NCBI GenBank assembly: GCA_049999725.1
Contig: JBNGIS010021928.1
Span: forward strand, 28,431 to 92,430
DNA: 64,000 nucleotides
Reading direction: 5' to 3'
Origin: Haplomitrium mnioides
Taxonomy: Eukaryota; Marchantiophyta; Haplomitriopsida; Calobryales
Position 1 is the first letter of the stretch; each line of letters opens with the position of its first letter. The notes under the pieces are model-generated. The model did no database searches, was not told the DNA's origin, and worked only from the letters and a program-made list of their open reading frames with translations. The position numbers were made by a program, and so were the translations under genes. Positions 35,111 through 43,829 of the stretch are shown here, in pieces.

Positions 35111-36699
35111 GCAAATTGTAAAGTCAATCTTAGTTTTACCACTAGAGTCTTTGCTCAAATTGTTTTCCTCTCTAAACTGTAAACATTTTTTTGTTGTCTC
35201 CTCTAATTTTTATTTTTTTTTGTTTTTGGTGTGTAGAGGGGGACAAAACGTTTAAACGACAGCTTGCCAAAAAAATTTGATGGCAGCTGCAAAAGGGAGA
35301 AAAAAATCGGGGGTTGAAGAAGCCTCAGATAATCAAGACCAACCTCCAACACTTGTTTCCTACCCTCTTGCTTTTCTGCTTCATTGCTAGAAAGCTAAAG
35401 AGAAGAAATCAAGGCAGCAAAATGATGTTGCTGCACTTCCAATTGATGGACTTCCGAGAGACGAAGACGAGGACTTACTGTCCTTTGTTGATGGACTCAA
35501 AGTAGCATATTACCAAGTCCATGAGGAGTCCAATGCTTGTCAATTTAAAGGATTTGTATTTGTGAAACCTAGATGTTTCACTTTGGCCATTGTAGATATT
35601 CCTTATAGTTACAACCTTAAAGAATGCAAGCATAATGATTTTGAACCTTTTTCTAGAGATGACATTTTTAATATGGTTTCCTCTTTTGTGGCAATCACGA
35701 CTTCAAATTTTTGGTCTTTTGTGATTATACATTCTTCACAACAATTTGGCATCGTCGAATATGCTCTTCTGGAGGTTTGTTGTGCCATCAACCACGACAT
35801 AAATGTGAGTTTTTTTTTATTTTTTTGGTTTTCTAGTTTACCTTGTTTAGTTTTCCTACACTTTGTTTCAAGTGTCTGATTTGTTTGAATTTTTTTACAA
35901 AGACAAAAGCAATATTCATCATTTCGGTGGTCCAAGAATTGCTCACGCTTACGAGTATTGGACTGTGGGCTACTGGACAAAGGAGGGAAAGAAGAGCATG
36001 AGGTTGTTCAATTTGCAACCCGTTGATGCGAGTGGCCATCCTTGGTAAATTATACATAGTGTATTTAGTTGTCCTACGAGTATCAGCAAAACTAAAACTT
36101 CCAAAAGATGATGCTCCTGTGAACGTTTATCAAAAGCCCCAAGCTCTTTACAAAAATTTTATTGACCATTTATCAATAGAGCGAGATTGGATCTTAGATC
36201 TTTGCTCTGGGTCTAGCATAAGCCTTGTCTGTGCTTTGAAGCTGATGTGAAAGTGGAATATGATAGATGTCAGTTTATCTACATTCCCCAGAGAGTTTTG
36301 ATGATGGCTTCTTTGCCATCCAACGTGACGAAATCATAGATAGTATATGCCTACCATAAGGAACTTGTTCCTTTTGGTACTGCAGGTGCTACTAGTGGTT
36401 ATGTAGCTATCTTGGGGACTAGAAAGTCTTAGAGGGACTTTCTTGCGCCTGCAGATGCTCAAGCTTCTCAACTAGATGATTTAGATAAGACAATTCCTCT
36501 TGAAGAGGATAGAGTTGTAGCATCAGAGTGATGTAATTTTTGTGCATAATAAAGTATTTTCTTTACAAAATTTAATCTGCTAAAGTTTCAATCTTGATGC
36601 ACTCCCAATCCAATTTAAGTTTGTTTATCACAATTCAATTTGCTTTGCAAATTGGTTTTTGAACAAAATATGTTGATTTTTATTTAAATTAGCAATGAA

Positions 36700-36935
36700 G
36701 CTTATGCTGGTATGGAAGTTCAATTTCCTTTTTCATTTTCTAATTCTTCTTAGACGGTCTTTTGCATTCCTTACTTCCAATTATTCAGCACTTTGTGCTC
36801 ACTTAAGTTGTCCATTCGCGCATGGGCTTTAGTTTTTCAAGCTCGAGTTAGCTATAGTTCTTCCTGCGCGCACGGATCTTTCCAACAATGTGTGCCTATA
36901 CTTGAGGCCTTAGTTGTCCATGCACGCATAGGCTT
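36700..36935. repeat. Subterminal palindromic repeats (element 2, X side)
   Basis: Units such as GTCCATTCGCGCATGGGCTT and GTCCATGCACGCATAGGCTT between gene A and the X end. Confidence 0.72.
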
Positions 36936-36959
36936 GAGTATTTTTTTCACAATTTTGCT

Positions 36960-37350
36960 TTAACAATCCTCTTTCACCAACACTTTAGGGTTCTACATTA
37001 AAAAAAATTTGATAAAATTTGAATGTTTTTATAAATTTTACAAAATTTAGCAATCATTGTTAGTTTTTTAAAATGTTTAACAACAAATGTCGTGTTTTGT
37101 TTATATATATTTTGTTTGGCGATGCTCATGCTTTTGAAAGATGAAATTGAAAAAGCAATTTTTGTAAAATGCTCATAAGAAGATTTGTTTTTAATGCATA
37201 GTCCACTCAAAGTAAGCCATTTTGAAATATAAATTTACTTTTGTTTTGCAAATGAATATTACTAGCATCAAATTCATGATTTTTCATACTAAAATTTTGA
37301 AATTGGTTTTAGTGAACGCCAATTGAAATAAGAACCTAGTAGTGGTTCTT
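36960..37350. repeat. Gene-A-side terminal region (type X) of element 2
   Basis: The reverse complement of the 17264/38456 ends, with ACTAGCATCAAATTCATG and GAACCTAGTAGTGGTTCTT just before the gap. The final bases of the inverted repeat are in the gap. Confidence 0.78.
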
Positions 37351-37450
37351 NNNNNNNNNNNNNNNNNNNNNNNNNNNNNNNNNNNNNNNNNNNNNNNNNN
37401 NNNNNNNNNNNNNNNNNNNNNNNNNNNNNNNNNNNNNNNNNNNNNNNNNN
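37351..37450. other. Assembly gap (100 N)
   Basis: Gap of unknown size. It hides the last part of the X end of element 2 and its right junction with gene B of element 1. Confidence 0.95.
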
Positions 37451-38112
37451 AAAGTCCATCATGACGAGAGTTTTGTGAAGAAAAAGCTCGATCCAATATC
37501 AATTTCTAAATTGAAGAGAATTTCATGATGTCGAAATAATTGCTTGTCATTGTGCAAGACAAAGTTTTTGAAAACTATTAGAGAAACGTATTTTCGACAA
37601 AGCATGAAGAATTCAGATATCACATTGCAATGAGAAATACCAAGAAAAGATTTTGATGTTGACAGTCGGTTTACTTTTCCTAGAGGTACCATTTTTTGTA
37701 AAAGAGCCTTCAAATTAACATTATCAGTAGGGAATGATAGAATCCAAAGGATTCAAAATCTCAAAAATACATATCCTATAAGCATGTTTGGAAAAGGAGA
37801 ACTATTTGCTAAAGGAGTATTTGTGCATGAGTGGATGGACAGTTCTTTTCAAGGACATTGCGGAGAGAATGCCTACTCACAAAGTTTATAACTTGCCCGA
37901 TAACTTTACGAAATTGGAAGTTTATGACTACTACACAATTTATTTGAAAGAGAAAGATCTTGATTGCATTCTTAGCTTTTTGTGTTTTACAAAACATTGG
38001 AGAACTCATTTTCCAAATGTTAAAATTCCAAAGCGCAATAGATTTTTTGTTTGTAAAATATGCAAAGAAATAAAATCATTGCAAGAAAAACCCGTCTTGG
38101 AGTCCAACAAAG
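37451..38112 (+). pseudogene. Gene B, copy 1, 3' part of exon 1
   Basis: Continues the exon cut at 24472: KVHHDESFVKKKLDPI, then RETYFRQSMKN, FVHEWMD, MPTHKVYNLPDNFTKLEVYD and HWRTHFPNVKIPKRNRFFV with a CKIC motif. It ends at the donor GTAACAAATTTC (38113), as in copy 2 (28561). A frameshift lies near 37790-37860 and a stop replaces Trp near 37630. The downstream intron runs to 38455, where element 3 is inserted. Confidence 0.75.
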
Positions 38113-38455
38113 GTAACAAATTTCTTCTCTTTTAAAACCTTTAGCTAATCCATGCTCTTTTTTCAAGGTTAAAAGCTTAGTTCTAGAGATGTTATACTTT
38201 CTCAACTAGAGATTTTTGTTTTGTTTAAACGGTAAGCAAATAAGATTTGTGTCGAATAATTCTTAGCAACCTGAGTTGTGAGAAGAGAGTCTATACTCAT
38301 AAAGGGTATGCTATTTTTAGTTTGGATTCAAACCTTGTCTACATTCAAATAAAGCAAGAAAATCTATTTGATTGTTGGTAGTGACCTTAGCCTTGCAACA
38401 AGTTTTGCTTTTGTTCCTTGAATCAAGAGCTCTTTACTAGATAAACAATACGAAA

Positions 38456-38850
38456 ACAACCGCTACTTTGAACCAGGAACCACTACATGGTTTTTTTTTC
38501 ATTTTTCACTCTCAAAAACCAAATTTGTAATATTTATGCTAGCAGTATTTTGTTTGTAAACAAAATGTAATTATACATACCAAAACAGCTCATTTTGAGT
38601 GCACATTGTATTAAAAACAAATTTCTTATAAGTATTTTAACAAAATTGCTTCTATAACTTCATCTTTCAAAAGCATGAGCATCAACAAACAAAATATATA
38701 GAAAATTTTATACGACATTTGTTGTTAAATATTTTCAAAACTAACAATGATATCAATAATTTAGAAAATTGAAAAAAACATTCAAATTTATACAATTTTT
38801 TTGGAAGTAGAACCCTAAATTGTAGACGTAAGAAGATTGTTGAAGCAAAA
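38456..38850. repeat. Gene-A-side terminal region (type X) of element 3
   Basis: The best-preserved X end: the 19-bp terminal motif, GGAACCACTAC, CTCTCAAAAACCAAATTTG, GCTAGCAGTATTTTG and AAAAGCATGAGCATCA. Confidence 0.85.
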
Positions 38851-39115
38851 TTGTGAAAGGATTGTTGAAGCCTATGCGCGTATGGACAACTGAGGCCCAA
38901 GTGTAGGCACACTTTTTTTGAAAGATACTTGCATGTAGGGACAACTACAACTAACTCTAGCTTGAATAATTGAAGCCCATGCCTACATTGACAATTGGAG
39001 TGATCCAAGATTGCTAAGTAATCGGAAGCAGGGAATGCAAAAGGTTATCTTAGAAGGATCAGAAAATGAAAAAGGAAAGTGAATTTCCATGCTAGCATAG
39101 ACTTCTTCGCTAATT
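38850..39115. repeat. Subterminal palindromic repeats (element 3, X side)
   Basis: Units such as GAAGCCTATGCGCGTATGGA and CATGCTAGCATAGAC, like 17650-18015. Confidence 0.7.
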
Positions 39116-39270
39116 TTCAAAGAAACCAAATCATTTTGTTCCAAAACCATTTTGCGCACCAAATTGAATCATGATGAACATACTTAAAATGAATTGGGAG
39201 TGCAACAAGATTGAAACTTCAGCAAATAAAACTTTGTAACAAAAATACTTTATTATGCAAAACAATTTCA

Positions 39271-40455
39271 TCAACTAGATGTTATATTTCTATCCTCTTT
39301 AAGAAGAATTGTCTCATCTAAATCCACTAGTTGAGCATCTGTAGCTGCTAGAGAGTTCTGTTGAGACTTTCCAGCCCTAGAGATAGCAACAAAATCACTA
39401 GTAGCACTTGCAGTTTCACGAGGAATAGGTTTCTTATGGTATGAATATACTATCTGTGATTTTTTCACGTCCGATGGTAAGGCAGCCATTGTCAAAACTC
39501 TCTAAGGAATGTAGATAGACTAACGTCTATCATATTCCACAACGATGTTGTTTCGCATTAGCTTTAAAGCACAAACAAGGTCTGTGCCGAACCCAGAGCA
39601 AAGATCTAAGATCCAATCTTGCTCTGTTGATAAATAGTCAATGAAAAAATTTGTAAAGAGTTTGTGGCTTTTGATAAACATTCACAAGAGCATCATCTCT
39701 TGGATGTTTTAGTTTAGTCAAAACCGTAGGGCAACTAAACACACTACGTATTATTTTCCGAGAGAGACTACTCGCATGAGCAAGTTGCAAATAGAAAAGC
39801 CTCATGCTTTTTTCTCCTTCCTTTGTCTAGTAATTCATAGCCCAATACTCGTGAGCGTGTGCAAATCTTGGACCACCGGAATGATGAATGTTGCTTTTGT
39901 CCCTGTAATAAGAAAAACAAACAAATCAAACACTGAAAAAAATGTGTAGGAAAACTAAACAAAAAAATTTTAAAAACCAAAAAAGAACTTGCTAGATGTC
40001 GTGGTTGATGGCACAACAAACCTCCAAAAGAACATCCTCAATGATGCCAAATTGTTGCAACAAATGTATAATTACAAAAGACTAAAAATCCTAAGTCGTG
40101 ATTGCCATAAAAGATAAAACCATATAAAAAATATCATCTTTGGAAAAAGGTTCTGAATCATCATGCTTGCATTCCTTAAGGTTGTAACCATAAGAAATAT
40201 CTGCAATTGCCAAAGTGAAACACCTAGGTTTCACAAATCCCTTCAACTAACGCGCGTTAGCCTCTCGTGGACTTGGTAATATGCCATATTGAGACCATCA
40301 ACAAAGGATAGTAAGTCCTCATCCTCATTCCTCACAACTCCATCAATTGGAAGGGATGCAACATCATTTTGCTGACTTTCTTTCCACTCTTTAGCTTTTT
40401 GGCAATGAAGCAAAACAACAAGAGGGTAGGAAACAAGTGTTGGTGCTTGGTCTTG
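39271..40455 (-). pseudogene. Gene A, copy 3, C-terminal half (methyltransferase domain)
   Basis: Exon 3 (40455 to about 39990) gives DLLSFVDGLNMAYYQVHE, a one-base frameshift, then FTLAIADISYGYN (motif IV). Exon 4 (from the acceptor TTATTACAG at about 39906 to the TAG at 39271) contains a candidate target-recognition segment and the best motif I in the window: DWILDLCSGFGTDLVCALKL followed by RNNIVVEYDR. This matches the LDPFAGSGT...A...GR..IGVE.D signature of N4/N6 DNA methyltransferases. The exon has frameshifts and stops. The N-terminal half is at 59340-60710, separated by the gypsy insertion. Confidence 0.78.
40449..40455. repeat. Left target duplication of gypsy element 2
   Basis: GGTCTTG, repeated at 59340-59346. 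Five of the seven bases are probably the true duplication, since Ty3/gypsy elements normally duplicate five. Confidence 0.75.
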
Positions 40456-42380
40456 TGAGCCCTCTGGTTGGAGCCTTAACTCTTTTCCGACCAATTTACA
40501 CCCACTTAAGGGCTGACTAGTGTTTAAAGACCTTCTATGGGAGGGAATTTGTACCAAATTGGCCCCAACTCCTACCTACCAACTCCGGAGTGATTACCAC
40601 AACACCCAAACACAACACATGTATGCACACAACTACCATCGCACTTTCCTCCAATGCCCACAAGTGCAAGTCACACCCCTCCTTTAAGCCTTAAACTCAG
40701 AAGGTAGGGGTGGATAGAATAGGGCAATTGGTTCTTGTATGCAATGGTCTCCTTGCAAATCCTCTCTTGGGGGCCTTAAGTGATTCCTCTTTGTCTCACA
40801 GTCCTTGCCACTGGCCAACTATTACTTCAGTAGCAAACTTGCTCATTCACATTCACTTCTCAAGGGCACATACGAGTGGATGGATATGATGCTGAGTCAA
40901 TTCCGAAATATACTTCAGGAGTCCAGAACTAGACCCAATCACCTTGTGTATAAATGGAAACAAGTCCAAGCATCCAAATACCACAATACAATGCTATTAG
41001 TCATGACTTCCCCTTCCCAGGGTGTCCCTAAGATTTGTCAAATGGAATGCATGTACTCTAAATACTAAGAACTTCACAGAACTACAAACAGAACACAAAT
41101 CTAACTATACACATACACATAGATACACTTATACATGCATCTTGCCTTGCCAACATTGCAGGCCTTCTTGCGTCTCAAGAACCAATCTTTTCTCCAAACT
41201 TTCCTTCAACTCCCATCAGCAACTCTAGTCTTCCTCTTATTCTTCACCCACGCACTCTCATCCAGATAGTTTTTCAACTTCCCTCGCGAGAAGCCCTGAA
41301 TTTACTTCCTCAGGCTTGGAAGAGGATTTCTTTAACTTCCACCTCTGATAGGCAGTTCCCTTGACTGCTGGCAACCCACTCCACCTTGAATCTCAAATGG
41401 ATCTTCTCTGTAGTGCGCGAGCACTAACATAGCCACTCCTCTCTCGACCCCTCTTGAGAAATTCGACCAGAAACGCCCCCAAGCACCCCTAGGATTGATG
41501 CTCCTACATAGACGATGCTGAGACGACCCCAAGATCCCCCCTTGGCAGCCTCCCTCGAATTCAAGACCGAAAGAATTCCCTTCAATTTCAAGTAGCGATA
41601 CACCTCCAAATGCCGGTCCACCTGCAACGATGAGTCCACCTGGATCGCTTGAGACTCTAGAGCTCCACGCTCAGCGATTCTCAGCGCCCCTCCAGTCCAC
41701 CTCCACCCCTGTTGGTCTCCTTGCACGAGTCCACTCGCCTCACGTGAATCCTGCTTGGAATGCTCTCCTCTCTCCCTCGCTATGTCTTCCTTTTCAAGCT
41801 TGCTCTCACAACTCAATTTTGCATCTTCATCAATCCTTCAATCGTCGCAGTGATCTCTTCTATACCCCTTGGCAAGCGTGCGTCCCCCCTCCCAAGCCTT
41901 TCTTGATCAAGATCGCACCTTTCCTCCTCTCTAGACTTGGTCATTTTTCTCATTAGCAACCGCTTCTTAGAATGGTGACACCTATTAGTACAGTTGAGGG
42001 CCAATCCAATTTTGACGGTCATCTCTGAAGCCTTCAAGGTCGGGGGAGGAAAACTTTAGAGAAGACTAACAATAGAATTTGTTGAGCCCTGCACAAATCC
42101 ACAATGCTTGCATTTAAAGAGTCCTGACCTATGATTGCCTCGATGTTGGCCAACAATAGCAAACCCATAGCAGTCGTTGATCCGATTGCTCCGAAGCAGT
42201 AAGTTGAGCGCAAACCCGAAGTGAGTGGTCAGAGAAGTCTTTCTACAGAGAGATCCAAAAGGAATTGCTAGAGAGTGTTGGGTTCAAAGATCAACATCAC
42301 AGATTGGCTACCCGATGTATCTCGCAGCCTGATCCACAATTTTCCTCGGCTGTTTACCCGCTACTATACCTTCGATGTCG

Positions 42381-42530
42381 CCCACGGACTCTTGCAAGCC
42401 GCCATGTTTCCGCAGTCGCCCACAGACTCTCGCAAGCCGCTACGTTTTTGTAGTCGCCCATGGACTCTCGCAAGCCTCCACGTTTCCGCAGTCATCCACG
42501 GACTCTCGCAAGCCGCCACGTGTCCTGGTT
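42381..42530. repeat. 38-bp LTR minisatellite, four copies
   Basis: Units CCCACGGACTCTCGCAAGCC plus GCCACGTTTCCGCAGTCG, four copies. The other LTR has only two (57155-57225). Confidence 0.9.
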
Positions 42531-42654
42531 GACTTCCTTCTGAGTCGCGCCGTCCGACACCACCCCGCAAGGGGGTAGTCTGATCGTCACGCTAATTGAG
42601 TTCCATGGTTGACTCAGCTCTGACCTGGAGGATCCCTCGTACCATCCCTGAATA

Positions 42655-42870
42655 ACACCCGCTACTTTGAACTAGGAACAGGCTACTTAGAACACGACCT
42701 TTTTTTGTTTGAAAAAAACGTCATTTTCAAGCTCAAAAAACAAAGAAAACGAGGTTATTTTTCCAAAAATAAAACTATGTGAGTTTTTTGGGTTCATTTT
42801 TGGCATTTTTAACAAGCTTGATGGATGAAGAAGCAATTTTGTTACGCAAAATTGAATGATATTCTTAGTT
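42655..42870. repeat. Gene-B-side terminal region (type Y) of element 4
   Basis: The terminal motif, then GGCTAC, CAAAAAACAAAGAAAACGAG and ATGTGAGTTTTTTGGGTTC, matching 63842-64000 and 24478-24600. Confidence 0.82.
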
Positions 42871-43270
42871 NNNNNNNNNNNNNNNNNNNNNNNNNNNNNN
42901 NNNNNNNNNNNNNNNNNNNNNNNNNNNNNNNNNNNNNNNNNNNNNNNNNNNNNNNNNNNNNNNNNNNNNNNNNNNNNNNNNNNNNNNNNNNNNNNNNNNN
43001 NNNNNNNNNNNNNNNNNNNNNNNNNNNNNNNNNNNNNNNNNNNNNNNNNNNNNNNNNNNNNNNNNNNNNNNNNNNNNNNNNNNNNNNNNNNNNNNNNNNN
43101 NNNNNNNNNNNNNNNNNNNNNNNNNNNNNNNNNNNNNNNNNNNNNNNNNNNNNNNNNNNNNNNNNNNNNNNNNNNNNNNNNNNNNNNNNNNNNNNNNNNN
43201 NNNNNNNNNNNNNNNNNNNNNNNNNNNNNNNNNNNNNNNNNNNNNNNNNNNNNNNNNNNNNNNNNNNNNN
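42871..43270. other. Assembly gap (400 N) beside a tandem repeat
   Basis: 400 N. The right flank (43271-43330) is a 31-bp repeat, AATTTCTTGAAGAATTTCTG plus CACTCACGAC, in almost two copies, so the gap may be a collapsed tandem array. Confidence 0.9.
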
Positions 43271-43479
43271 TAGATTTCTTGAAGAATTTCTGCACTCACG
43301 ACAATTTCTTGAAGAATTTCTGCACTAGCAACTTTAGAAAGCTCATGCGAGAAGACTAACTCCAAATCCCAAGCATAATGTCTTCAACTGAAACATTCTC
43401 GTTGATATTTTCTCATGAAAAATCCAAAGAAGAAGCCTAAAGAGTCGTTGCTCACATCATGATCGAATGCCAAGTCCAT

Positions 43480-43800
43480 CCATGTGAGCAACTGCCGAAT
43501 CCATATGCTCATGTGCAGAGAACACTTCACAAGGGAAACACTCTCTTTGATGTTTTCTCATCAAAAAAATCTAAAAAACAAGCCCAAAGAATCGCGTGCT
43601 CACATCGAGATCGAACGCAACATAACAACAAATAAAAATCAATACACCGGCATACATTTCTTGTCGAATTCATGTGCTGATGTGCGGAGGACTTCACGGA
43701 GGTCTTTGGAGAGCCCATGCGCGCATGGGCTCTTGAAAACCTAACTCATACCCCATGCGGGCATAGTCGGGCGGAAAAACCGGAAGCCTATGCATGCATT
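43480..43800. repeat. Subterminal palindromic repeats (element 4, Y side)
   Basis: Includes a perfect 22-bp palindrome at 43711-43732 (half-site GAGCCCATGCG followed by its inverse). Weaker units such as CCCATGCGGGCATAG and CCTATGCATGCATTAGG follow. Confidence 0.85.
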
Positions 43801-43829
43801 AGGTTTTGAAACCTAGTGCTTTGTGAAAG

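Larger units (their letters stand above)
30737..36531 (+). pseudogene. Gene A, copy 2: ParB-like domain fused to N4/N6 DNA methyltransferase
   Basis: Exon 1 (30737-31086) starts MTSQVN and has a 1-base deletion. Exon 2 (31556-32219, interrupted by copia, then 34030-34815) has a Lys/Ser linker and the ParB-like part: FQIRRLNEDFIELMVQRML, then YEIVGGNHSALARQLL and LTPIEASIFAIDDN (residues about 320-440). This parallels the ParB pattern P.Q.R..F....EEL..SI, then YEIVAGERR.RA. Exon 3 (35239-35804) carries FTLAIVDIPYSYN, matching methyltransferase motif IV (DPPYG). Exon 4 (about 35902-36531) has a probable target-recognition segment, then DWILDLCSGSSISLVCALKL, motif I of the AdoMet site. Order IV before I is the permuted beta-type arrangement. 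It ends in an acidic tail and TGA. Several frameshifts and stops are present, and a mutated exon 2 acceptor (CAT for CAG). Confidence 0.78.
24478..37350 (+). mobile_element. Element 2: ParB-MTase DNA transposon, most complete copy
   Basis: The left end is the gene-B-side (type Y) terminus with most of the inverted repeat missing: ACTAGTTCTTAAAAACAAAA at 24478 corresponds to 63930 in element 5. Gene B follows on the minus strand (30178-25984), then a divergent intergenic region, then gene A on the plus strand (30737-36531). The right end (type X) reaches GAACCTAGTAGTGGTTCTT at 37350, and the last 20 or so bases fall in the gap. Without the 1.8-kb copia insertion the element is about 11 kb. It sits in gene B of element 1 in opposite orientation. 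Confidence 0.75.
17264..38455 (-). mobile_element. Element 1: ParB-MTase DNA transposon, interrupted
   Basis: The left end carries the inverted-repeat start ACAACTACTACTTTGAAGC at 17264. Going right: the gene-A side subterminal region, gene A on the minus strand (22905-18230), a divergent intergenic region with a 100-N gap, then gene B on the plus strand (23531-24472). Element 2 is inserted there. Gene B resumes at 37451-38112, and element 3 is inserted in the following intron at 38456. The other end of element 1 lies outside the window. The reading that both gene-B pieces are one gene rests on the intact stretch in element 2 (about 29260-29200), which spans the break without overlap. Confidence 0.75.
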
